Both the position numbers and the translations under genes were made by a program. From the NCBI RefSeq assembly GCF_900496995.4, contig NC_044027.1, forward strand, positions 14,160,743-14,224,742: a stretch of 64,000 nt of DNA, in the 5' to 3' direction. Below are positions 22,901 to 34,900 of the stretch, one piece after another. The stretch comes from Aquila chrysaetos chrysaetos. Its lineage: Eukaryota > Chordata > Aves > Accipitriformes > Accipitridae. Below the pieces are notes generated by a model. That model made no database searches. It was not told the DNA's origin and saw nothing but the letters and a program-made list of their open reading frames with translations. Every line of letters begins with the position of its first letter. The stretch's first letter is position 1.

Positions 22901-25900
22901 CACCTGACAGACGCTCCCATCTTTCTGGAGCACCTTCCCCAGGCAGCCACAGCCCTGACCACGCTCAGCACATGCTCCAGGGCCAGTCCCAATGGGACAA
23001 GGGAGATATGAATTTTCATTTAAAATGGGAAAGAGACAATGAGAGGTGTTAAAGAAAAAAATCACAGCACTGTTAGCACAGTCAATACTCACATCTCCCT
23101 CACACTGAGCAAATTACAAAGAAACAAAACAAAAAGGTTAGTAAACAAAACAGCATCAACAGGAAGGACAAAGCACAAAGTCCGAGGGAAATGCACAAGC
23201 CCAGATACTCGAACAGCAGCTCACAGGTCTGGGCAGCAGCACACTTGGAGGGTCAGTCACAAGACAGAAGCTGTAGGAACACATGTTTGCACTACAGAGG
23301 GGAAGAGCAGCAAGAGAGTGGTGAGCTGGGAGAGGTGGGATACTTTAGGCCAGCTTGGATGGAGAGGTGTGACACAGGACTCCGGGCATGTTACAGGGAA
23401 CATTGTGGTTTAATGATGAGTTAACATGCCTAGAGCAGAGGCAGCAGTTCTCACCCCCATACTGGGAGCTTCCACCTGTGCCTTGTCCTTTAGTAGTCAG
23501 TGAGGTGCCCTGAGGCCAGGGACCCCACCTGGGGGTGGGTGGGTGCTAGCTTAAAGCTAAACTGGGTAAGAGATGGGTGCCCACAACAACAGCTGAGGTT
23601 GCTCTTCTGTTGTGTGATCTCTGTTTCAAAAAAGCAGAGTGGCTGAAACGTGGCTTGGGGTGAACACCCTGGAAAGCCTGGACCAGCTCTGCATCCTGCC
23701 TGGGGCACCCCAGCCCTGCAGTTCCAGTGGGAAACCAAGTTTTTTCTTTTCCAGCTACAAGGAAGTCCCTCACCCAAGGGTCTGTGTGCAGGTGAGAGGG
23801 CTTGGGATCACTTCACATAGGAAGCAAGGTAAAGAGGGTGGAAAGGGAAGAAGCACAGGAGGTATCCGAATTCCTGCTCTGATTTGAGCTTAAGATAAAG
23901 CAGTGGCCACCACTTCCCACTGAGACTGGGGGCACTGTCCCCTTCAGAAGTGGAATCAAAGATCCCTGAAGTTACCTTCAGTGGACCTGGGTGACCTGAC
24001 TGATGAGAGGAGGCTTTTTTAAAAAGGCAGCTGTCACTTTTGTTCACCCAAAGCCTTGTTCAGGGCTTTCCCACGTAGGCCTGAGCACTTCTGTTAGATC
24101 TGCTGAGGGAGGCCACTGAGCTTAGCACAGCTTCCCCATATGGCATGGATGCAGTCAGAGCTGGAGAAAAGGGAAAACACCTGGGAACTGGCCACCCAGG
24201 GAGCTGCAAGGCCAGAAGCCCAGCTGAGCAGATGGCTAGAAAACAGGCTCATGGCAGGGCTCCTAGGCTGGCATCCCAGAGACTGACTGACAATGATTGC
24301 TGCCTATTCTGATTGCACACAGTTTGCTAGTTGAGCTCCTGGCCCCAGGCTAGAAGCAGAACTTGGCAAGTCCTTGTGCCAACAGCCAGAGCGCTACAGG
24401 ATGGCAATCTGCTTCAACAAGGCCCTCCAAGGGAACCCATCAGTGCCCAGCTACACCCTCTCTGCCTCCTGCCACACTGCCTCTGCCCAGGGAGAGCCCA
24501 TCTCCAGAAGATGCTCAGGCTCAGGGAGCACCCTGAGCTGACAGGCCTTGTCAGCCTCAGACAAGCACTTTAAAGTGCTTATCCCCATTGTTCAGGGCTG
24601 CAGACACTGACACTGCCTGACTTACCAGTCCCTTCTGCACTGCTCTGACCTAGGACCTTTGCTAGTTTACTTGCCATGATTTCGCCAAAGCCAGAGGACA
24701 AGACTAGCCTGTAACTAGACAGCACCATGAATTAAGTGAATAGAGAGGCTGAAGGAAGGACCTCTTGGTAGCCAGTCTGACCCCGGCCACTCCTTACAGG
24801 CTCCTGCAGCGCTCCTGCCTGGGGAAGACTGAGTTAGCAGAATCCTAACTAGTCAGAAAGCCTGGGACAGCTGCAGAGCCCCAGCATGCTTTTCCTTTGC
24901 ACACCTCCCAGCTCAGCTCTCTCTTGACTTGCTTTGAGATCCCCAGGGAAACTTAGCAAGTCCTCAGAAGACACAGCCTGTTAGTTACTAGCACAAATCA
25001 TCCAAGAACCACTATCAGTCAGGAGGCAGGAGCCTGGGTCAAGTACAAGTTTCCAGACTCTGGAAGCTCAGAACTATTTGTTTCAGCAGCTCCCCCAAGG
25101 GAGGACATCTCAGGAACAGGCACATGGCTCCTGCTCCCAGTTCCCTTGCATACCAGATGAGGAATTCCCCCACCCATGCCTGCCAGAGCCAGGACATAGT
25201 AGGGCAGCCTAATTTTTGTCCATGTGAGCCAAGCCCTGGGGCCAGAAGGACAGAGAGGCAAATGAGGGGAAAAAGTTACCGCTGCTTTCGCCTCGGCAGC
25301 TTTGGCTTTCTTCAACCTGGCTTTGCAGGCATCCAGATCCAGGCGGCGGTTCTGCAGGATCCTTCGCTCTTTCTGGAAGGGACAGAAAATGGGTAAGAGC
25401 AGACTGCTTAGGAGCTGTTGGGGACAAGCTACCAGCTAGGAATCAAACCTATTTCCTTATCAAAAAATGCTAGGGAGAAAGAAGCAGTTGCTATGTTCAT
25501 CTTGTTAGCAAGAGTTTTGGGCCTGGCTGCCAGGGATACAGGCTAACCTTCTGCAAACAGGTCAGCCTACGGGTGGGTGGTGCCCACTAAGCTGCAGGAG
25601 TCAGGAAATGAGTTACCTTCCTCATGCATATCAACTGGCAATACTTCCCTGCCACAGAGGGAACCCTGAGCAGATCTAGGATTGGTATTCCTCTATCTTT
25701 GCATTCTTTGAGGGGAGAGGTATGGAGTCCTCCGTTCTCATAGGGAAGGAAAATGAGTTCTTCCAGCACTGTTTCCCTCTCCCCCCACCCTTCTCATCTT
25801 CAGTGATGTGACAAACTTCCCTTTCCCTGCTACCATACTTACAGATATGGTTCGCCAGTCCCCTTCCAGGAAGTTGCGCAGTGGGGTCAGGAAGTTGATT

Positions 25901-28900
25901 GAGGCAGAGTGGATGAAGTCCCGTTCTGCTGCACCTAAGCGCCTTTGAGTCTCTCCAACTTTTATCAAGGTCTTCCCTGCAATAACAGGAGCCTTCAACT
26001 CCAGAAGAAACCAATTAACATTGTGTTGGCTTCAGCCAACTTGCCCAGAGCTACCACGTTCCAGTGTTGGGGGACAAAGGCACAGTGTACTCTGCCTGGG
26101 CAAGGTGACCATACCCATACCACACCAGCTTCAGTCCTAACTACAGTTTGCTTTTAGCTTGAGGCCTCTTCTCAGCTGCTCCCGGTGCAGCTTTGATCTT
26201 ATCTATCTGCTGAGGCACTTACTCTACTTATGTCCTTTTACTGCTACACCTGCTTGCGCAGAATGATCTTTGTCTCATAAAACAGACACAGGAACAGAGC
26301 AGCAAATTAAAAAGCACCAGAGCAGAAAAAAAAATGAGTTGATTAGGCAGCACTGGCTATAGATGCAGTTATAGCTGTTCTGCCTGTAACAGGACTCACT
26401 ATTGAACAACTATTGATTTGGAGAGCAGTAACAAAGCTCATGGCAGAGGCAAGGACAGCTGGAAGTTAAGGCTATGCTTCTGCGCAGCTCTGCTTCTTAA
26501 AGAAGCCCAAAATTCCACCAGGAAGGGGCAACTTAGGATTTAAGAGCAGAAAGATGCTCTGCATGGTCAGGAAGGGGCCTGCTGAGGCTTGTAGCCAAGC
26601 ACCAACCTTCCCAAGTCTGTTTTCTTATTCTCTTTCTGCTGAGAAAGATTTCCACCCTCCACTTGCAGGACAGTTAAAGGATGGTTCTCCTGTTCAGAGT
26701 CTAGAGAAACTCTGTGCAACTAGACACCACCTTAGACCAACAATATGCTCTAACTGGACAAAGCTAAAGCCATTCACTGCAATTCTCTGTTCAGGCTAGT
26801 TTAGAAAGCCACAGAAATAGCACAGAATAGTTTGTGTATTGTAACTAGTTCCACTAGCTACCCTGGATCCATGTGTCTATTTCTTCTCTAGCTCTGCCAG
26901 ACTTGAGGACTGTATTAGGAATGGAGGGACCCCTGCCCCTTTTCCCCCACAACATGAAGCATGCTTTGCTGTGGAGTAAGACTTGGCTTCCTACTCCAGA
27001 TGGGCTGTTTGCTTCTGTGCTAGAGAAGATTCTTCTCTGGCAACAGTTTTGACATGCTAATAGGCAGGTTGCCACAGGGGGAGCAGGCTACCCTGCCCCC
27101 TTCCAGAAGCATGCTGCAGAAGTCTTAACCCAAAACCGTAGTGGGGATACTCTCTTAGGAAGGGGTGGATTCCCAGGGCTTTTTAATTAGCCAGGCTGAC
27201 TTACCGTAAGGTGTCCCTGGCCCAAAGTCATTAGCTGCTTCTGTCATGTACTGTGCCAACAGCTCCCCATTGGTGACCCGGGAAGGCACCTTCCGGTCAA
27301 GCTTCTCATAGAGGAATTCTTCTACTCTGGCACCTGGAATGAGGATACCACCAGTGTTACAGGATGGAGGATGAAGGAGGGGCCCTTGGAACTGGCATTC
27401 AGGGCAGCCCACCCCATGCAGGCTTCAATAATGCATTGGATAGCAAGCACCAGGAGAAGGTGTCCCCTCTCCGATCCTCAGGAGCGCTGCCAGGCTGTGT
27501 AGGGCAGCAGCCAGTCATCTCTCAGCTACATAGGGAAGGAAGAACAGGCCCTGCAAAGACGTGTTTCCTCCAGCCCCCACAAACTCAATGCAACAGGGCT
27601 GTCTGCCAGAGGGCATGTCTTTTTACACTGAGCTGCAAGTGATATTTGACCTTCAAGCATTAGAGGAAGCTGGACTTACTAGGGTTTGGCTGTAGCAGAA
27701 CTTCAGTCTGACGCAAGATCTTCTCTGTCCAGTTCTTTGTGCAGTCTGCCCTGGCCAGAAGGTTTTCAAAGTGGGCATCTAGTTCAGTCTTCTCAGCCTG
27801 GCCCAACTTTTCTTCAGTAAACTGCAGGAAGGAGGTAGTCATTAGAAGGTCCGTTCTACTAAAGCAAAATTACAGTGTGCTACAGGTCTATTAAGAGACA
27901 CTGAGGCTTCTTCTGTCTCATGCATTTATCTTAGAGTAGAGCTAAAAAGCCTTCAACGTGTCATTTTTTTGTTCCAAGGCATCTTTCAGGGGAAGAGGGC
28001 AAATTTTTGCCTAAGAGTGGAACAAGCCTTGAGCTAAAAATAGAGTCCAGGTTTAAAAGGTGTTCCAGAATAAGTAACTTTTAATAAGGTCTGGTACAAA
28101 AATACTCTAGTTGTGAGGAATCTATTTAAATGTGCACACGGCTTGCAGTACTTCATGCAGGAGAGCAACAGACATCTTTCCGGTGAGGCAAGGTGCCAGC
28201 TCCCTTCACCTCCTCCTAACCAACTCTATGTCCTGCAAACCCAGTGGGATCAGAAATGCCACTACCACCTCACAAGTCAGGCTTTCGTCTCATCTTATTA
28301 GACAAGCATGTACACAACGTCAGTTTTGCTACAGGGCTTGCGAGTGCCCTCTGACAGCCATCAGACTGACAGCATCTGAGCAAGTGCTGCCTCCCAGCTC
28401 ACCTCCTGCCTTGCTGGCAGTGAGCTGCCAACTGAGCATCTGAGGTTTAAGGAGGCTCAAACTCAGGATTTAAATAAAAATGGTTCCAGCAAGTGACTCT
28501 TCCTCTAGGACACACTCTGAAGCGGGGTATTGAGAGAAATATAATGGTGTCCGAGTTTTCTCAGCACTCGGATTCATACTGGCAATGGACTCTCCTTCCC
28601 TCTGTGATTCCTTTTAAGTTTAAAATTAGCAGCAGGGAAAAGCAGGCTGTGCAAGTCTTCAGTGTTTTCATACTGGGCAGTGACATCTGACAAGCAAGGT
28701 TTGTCAGTCTGGAAGTATAGTGTCAGATGGCCTGGACACCCCCCATTGCTTCCGTGGGGGATTTCTGAGAGAACAGCCCATTCCCTCTCATCCCATCCCC
28801 ATTTTCCACTTGCTTCTCTCAGTGAAATTGGCCAACTTCAGTGTATTTTTAAGCACAATTTCCTGCTCTTGATGGAACCAGCATCTTGTTGGATCATACT

Positions 28901-31900
28901 AAAAGATCCCTTTAGACAGCTATGCCACTTAGGATCCTACAGAAGTTGCAACTGTCCTTTTAGACCTTGTTGCTGGCCTCTGGTGCCACTGTTGAGTTAT
29001 CAGGACGTGGTACTGTACAATACCTGGTACGGTCAGGTGCCAAGAGATTAAAGCCTAGCTAAAACTCTTAGATGAAATACAACTCCTGTCTGATCTGCCA
29101 CTTGTACCTTCTCTTCTCCCCTCCCCTATCCCTAGCTCTAGATGGGCCAAGATGCCCTCTTCATGGGGTCTCGGTCTGGTGTCTGCTGCCCCTCCTGAAA
29201 GGCGTTCTGGCAAGCTCTGTTCCTGTGGCTCCCCAACAGCCCCAGCTGCATTCACATCCAGTACAGTGCTGGGAACAAAGCGAGATAAGGAGCAAGCCCA
29301 GAACCAGCACGTGAGGCAGGCAAACAGCCTTTAGGAGTCCTGTTACCAGCCCTGCACAAATGTTACTAGATGTCAGAGATATATAAGCCCTGCAGGTATG
29401 TTTACACAGTGACCTGTTTGGGCAAGACTGGAGTTAGAGCCAGTGAACTGCTTTGCCAGATGTCGGTGGTGACAGATACTCAACTGCAAGGACAGTCACA
29501 CTCCCTCCTGCAGCTCAGCGAGGACAGAGTCATTGCAGCCATGCATAACCAGGGATTGCTTCACCCGTCTCTTCCTCAGCACCAGTAGCCCCTGGTTACT
29601 GGCACTTATTTTCAGCTCAGTCTTGCCATGGCCCCCTGGCTATTGCTGGACATGGCTAAAAGCAGATTCAAGGCGAGAGGGTGTTTGTATTGCTTTGTAC
29701 CTAACGTCTATGATTGTCTTTGGGGGACACACACGACTATCAGACATGCGTGAGCGGCTGAGGCTCTCTTCCTCTGTCACTGTTGGAAGCCCAGGGCTGT
29801 TTTCAGACTCTGCCAGGCTGGGCTGAGTCACTGCCATGCAGCAAACTGGGGCTTCCCAGGTATTTGGCACCAATTCGAGTCATCTGTTTAAGAGCTTTCT
29901 TAAACAAGCCAAGACTCTTTGATGCAAGCATAACAGTCTCTCTCGCCCCCCCTTTCCCAGACAGTTTTTTGAGATCTCATCTCACTTTCAAGTCCAGCTC
30001 TTCTTCCTGCAGTTTAGACTCATCCTGCACCAGCATCTGCCCTGGAGCTGTCAAGCCTAAACCCAGTTTCTTATTAGCTGAATTTAGTCAGCTTCTTACA
30101 GCATTTCTGCAGAGTCAGATCACTGCTGAAGCCCTCCAGCATCTCCACAGTGCTACTGCCAGCCTCTTAAATCACTCCAGCTCTGGGGTCCTTTGCTATA
30201 TTCACAAGCAGCATCTCTAAGCATCACTGTCCTTTGCAGCTGTTTTCTGCAACCCACCCCTTCGCCTGCTGGAGTGGAATAACATGGGTCATTTGCACAG
30301 GACTTTGCCAGGGAGCAGCCAGGACTCAAACTCAGTTCTTGTCTCAAGTCAGGCACTAAAGCTGTTTGTCTTGCAAGAGGGCTGAGGACAGGCACCATGA
30401 CCACTGCAAGCCTGGGGGCTATGCCAGAAGGGGAGGATGGGCAGGAATCTTAGTCACAGCCTGTGGCTCCAAAGGGTCAGGCAGGAAAACAATGTCTTAT
30501 TCAGGCTTTCTTTCAGCACTGGAAGGCACAGCATGAACATCATGAAGTGGGTGCAAGTGCATGGGAAGCTGTAACTCACATGCTGGGAGACTGTTACTCC
30601 ATTTACACTTAATTCCCTTAGTGTCTCCCTCACCCCTGTCCCAGAAGTCAGCTATGCTGCAAAGTCCAGAGCCAGGCACAGCCTTGGGGCAGTTGGTACC
30701 ATTTCATTGCAGGTTTCTGCAGAGGGTGCTCTTTTTCCTCCCCTGCAGCACACTTCTACCTCCTTGTCTGTGCGTGGGGAGTCACTGATCCAGCTCAGCT
30801 TGACCTCTAACAAGACTTTTTAGATGGATCAGAGAACTCATTTGACTTCACAGCACTACTGGGAATGTGCCATCAGGTGCAGGGGAGAGCAGGACCACCT
30901 CTTGCAGGAGCAGCTTGCAGTGAGATCATATGAAGATTCTCATGAAAGCACAGCCAGCGAAGGAGATTAGGGGTAAGTTACACCACCTTATCCTATGAGC
31001 TGGTTCTTTTTCTTGTCTGGTGCAAGTGGACATCTGAGCTTTCAGGTGGCAACAGGTCTCAGATGCTGATCTGCTCTTAACTGGCTACCCAAGTCAGTGT
31101 CCCCAGTGAAAAGCAAGGTAGAACAACAGCAGTTTATGAAGTCTGGCTACTTAAGTACTTCAGGCAGAACTCTCCCATAAAGGATTTCTGTTCCTAGGAA
31201 TTTGTTTTCATAACACTTTCAGAAATTTCATTGTTTTTCCTTCCCATTGAACAGACATAAGATTTCACTGTGAGGCCAAGAGATGCAGGAGAACAGATGA
31301 GCTGATCATACACTCATGCCTCCTGACTGTAAAAAGACAGATTAAAAATATTTTGTGTCTTGCTGCTCCTGGACTAGAGGCATTGCTGCCTTCTGCAGCA
31401 CCAAATACTCCAGACTCCCACAAATGGGAGGGTTATTTGGTTTTATCAAGTTGACCTACAGGCTTGGTGCATATCCACCTGGGATAGAGTCAGGGTGGGC
31501 TGAGCACATGCAATTGCAATGCCTGGGAACCTTAAACTCCTCCATCCTGCTGTGGTAGAACTACTCCCATTTGTTTTCTAGAAAACCTGATGGTTAGATC
31601 AACAGTCCTGCCCTGAACCAATTCCAGGATCTGCATCCTGGGATCACGTGCCAGGTCACAGTGCTGAGAGGCTCCACTGATCCTGCCCTGCAGGAAGCAT
31701 CCCTGCAGCTGACCCAGCTGAGCACCACTCCCATCTTTGTGCAGGGAAGCTGATGAGGTGATTAATAATGCAGGGCAGCCTTTTGTCAAGTGCCACTCTT
31801 GCTCTCCAGGAAGAGGAGAGTCGTGCTGCATTCCAGCGCATCAATAATTCAGCCAAAGGTTGGGTTTCCTCTGGGAGGCTTGGCTGGCCAGCAGGAACGC

Positions 31901-34900
31901 TAGATGCATTATCAGGGCCCCTGTGGGCAAACAGGCTGACAGATCGGGAGAGCAGCACTTGGGTGACAGGCCCAAAAGAAGCAAGACCGTGCTGGATTGC
32001 AGTTAGGGCAGCTGCCTGCATTCACAGCTCAGGGGGAAAAAATCCCCTTTCCCCAAGAGAGTCGGTAGAGACACTGCTGGGATGTCAGGAGGGCGAGCAA
32101 GTAGAGCTGAGCTGGATGGGTCCCTCTGCACTACAGCTACAATACCCAAAAAGGCAGTGCCTACAGCCCTAGCGACTAAAGGCCATCAAGGTTAGGCTTT
32201 AAAAAAAGCACATGCATTGTTTTCTTTGCTGAAAGCATTAGCACCTTACTCTCCTTAAAAGAGAGGGCAATAAAATCCCAGTGCTCCCACTGAGTTATGC
32301 CAATCCTACAGCTGTTTTGCACAATGCAGCATGAGTTGACTTGTGTCTTTTCCAGGCTTTGGTGATTTTTCCATCCCTCTCCCCTCCAGCTGGCCCAGGC
32401 CTGTATGCTGTGAGCTCTGACAGGGTAGCTGCAGCGCCCTTGCAGAGGATCTGGTGGCAGAGTTAAGGTCCTTGTACCACTTGCAGGGTGCCCAGTTCTT
32501 CCAGCTGGACATTACTTATGACTTTCCACCTTAAATCACAGATCAAGCTAGGGCCAGGAGTCTTAAACCAGGAATAGTCTCCTGCACCTGCCAGCAGATT
32601 TGGGCCATTGGATTTTCTGAAGCCTCTGAACAGCTCAAAATGCCCAGGTTGTGGTAACATTTGCTTTTTCGGTGATCAGAGGCATGACAGAATCAGTTGA
32701 GGCAAATCTACCTCCCACCTTGTACAGGGTTGCATTAGGAAAGAAGCCATAGCCACTCAGTCAGCATCTAAAAACTACCTGAATTTCAGTGGCTCTGGAC
32801 CAGATACAGAGTATGTTTCAAGTATTTGGTCACCAGGAGTCAGGAAAGCTAGGCTGTGAGCCAAGTGAAATGGTGCTAGAGGACAGAAGGAAGCCATTAA
32901 CAGGACAGCGTGGTTAACTCATGAGCAAGGCATTTAAGAGAGGAAAAAATACTGCCCTTGTAAATTCATAGGCATGTTTCAAATGGAAACATGCTCTGGC
33001 CCATACCTCTTGCCTTTAAAACACTGTTCTTAAGTCACCTCCTGTTCTCTTGACTTTTAAGGTGTCCAGCAACCAAGGTATCAACCCCAGTAAGGTCAGC
33101 AAGCATCAGGTCTATTTTATCTATTAGAGATAAAAGTCTATTTTATCACCAGAATTCAGGGAGATGGGGGAGTCTGTCTTTCTTCAGGAGCTTCAAGATA
33201 GAGTAAGTCAACCTCTAGCTGCTGGTAGTAATTACATTAGCAGTGGGATAAGCACCCAAAAGCTGTACTCACGCTTGGGCAATTTCACCCAGAGCCAGTT
33301 TACATCAGAACTGACAAAAGACAGACACATACAATTATTTCCAGACAACCCTGAGAGAGCCTGGCTTGCAGCCTGTCTAGAACAGAGACATCCAATGTGT
33401 TACCTTTGAAAGGAGAGATGCCAGTTCTGTAGGGAAGATGGAGCAGTTCACATAGTTTGGGATCAAACCCACTTACTGATAACTGGAAGGTGCAGCTGAT
33501 CAAAGAGAAAGGTCTTATACTTCTTCAGTAAAGATGAAGAGATTGACCTGTTTGAAGTCTGTCTGCAGGTGCTGCAGCTGTTAGGGGCTATGTGATGCAT
33601 GCCCTCTGAGGATACTAACTCGATGGCTGCGACCGGTGGTGCAATCCCCAAGCGAGATGCTGAATCCTACAAGAGTTCTATATCCTTGCAGCTGACCAAG
33701 CCTAGAAGCTTGTTCCCCACTCCCTGGGTAGCAGAGCTGACCACCACCTTCTCACCCCAACTTCTACCATCTGCTTTGCTTTTCTGAAGGAGGTCATAAG
33801 AGATGCCATGAAGCCCACAGGACACTGCCTGGTCAGGGAGCTGCATACACAAGCCTTTAAGTAAGATAGTTACTGCTTTGTATAAGCTTTGGGGAGATAC
33901 TAATCACCTGCTTCCTCACAGCCACCTCTGTCCTGCTCCTGCTTGAGATGAGTACAGGATTTGTCCACCCAGGAGCACATAAGCCCTTCAAGCTGCCTAG
34001 CTTCTCCTCTGGTAGAAGTCCTGCTAGCTGGTGCCTGAGCTAGGAAGAGCCATGTAAAGGCAGCAGTGGGTTTTTGAGTTGTTTTTTGGTTTTGTTTGTG
34101 TTTGTTTTTTCTTCTCTCATGAGAGAGGTCCTAGTCCAAAATCCTCCATCCAGCACCTACATTAGGTTGTATTTGACAAGTTTCAAACCAGGACTGCTCC
34201 TGCCCTAAGCCTCAGTGAAGCCACCCCAGAGGTGGCACGCTGACCATGCTCTGTCTCCTTTCCCCCTCGCTAAGCAATGCTACAGCCCTTCTTTGAGTTA
34301 AGAAGCGTGTTGGCCAGACAGCAATAGCTAATGCTGTCTGAGTGGCACAGCACATAATGGCCAGTCCATTTATCTCCCAGTCATTGCAGTTCCAGTAAAA
34401 CATCACTTTGTTAAATGCCTGGAGCCAAAGAAAGCATCTCCAATGCTATAGAAAACCAAGCTTATTCTAGGCAGGTCCTATTCCCCTCCTAGATCTGCTG
34501 TGCTAGAGTGATACAAACCCAATTGTTACTGCCAACAGCAGATCTCAACTGTCATTTGTGGCTCTTGGTGGAGATAGGGCAGTGCTCACCCACACTAGCA
34601 GCAGGACTCTGTGGGGACAGCCCAAATAGGCCTAATTCCCTCAGCAATTACATCTCAGAAAGTGGTTTTCAGCTTCAGTGATCCATTTCCTTCCAGTCTC
34701 CCCTCCTCACACAAACACTTGCACGCTGTCTACAAGTACCAGTGCCCATTTTGTTTCAAGAAATTACTATTGTAATTAGGCATATGAATATTCATATACA
34801 GGATTATGTGGAGTAGGTGTAGCAGGCAGAAGCCACTATTTATAAATGCCTCCTTGCTCTAGAATCACTGTGTGCAGACACTGTTCCCATGCTTGTCTCC

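Noticed and set aside
22538-23092. 184-codon open frame, minus strand
   Set aside because: Lies in an SH3GLB2 intron, contains poly-G/C and poly-T derived runs, matches no family I know, and has no splice or promoter context.
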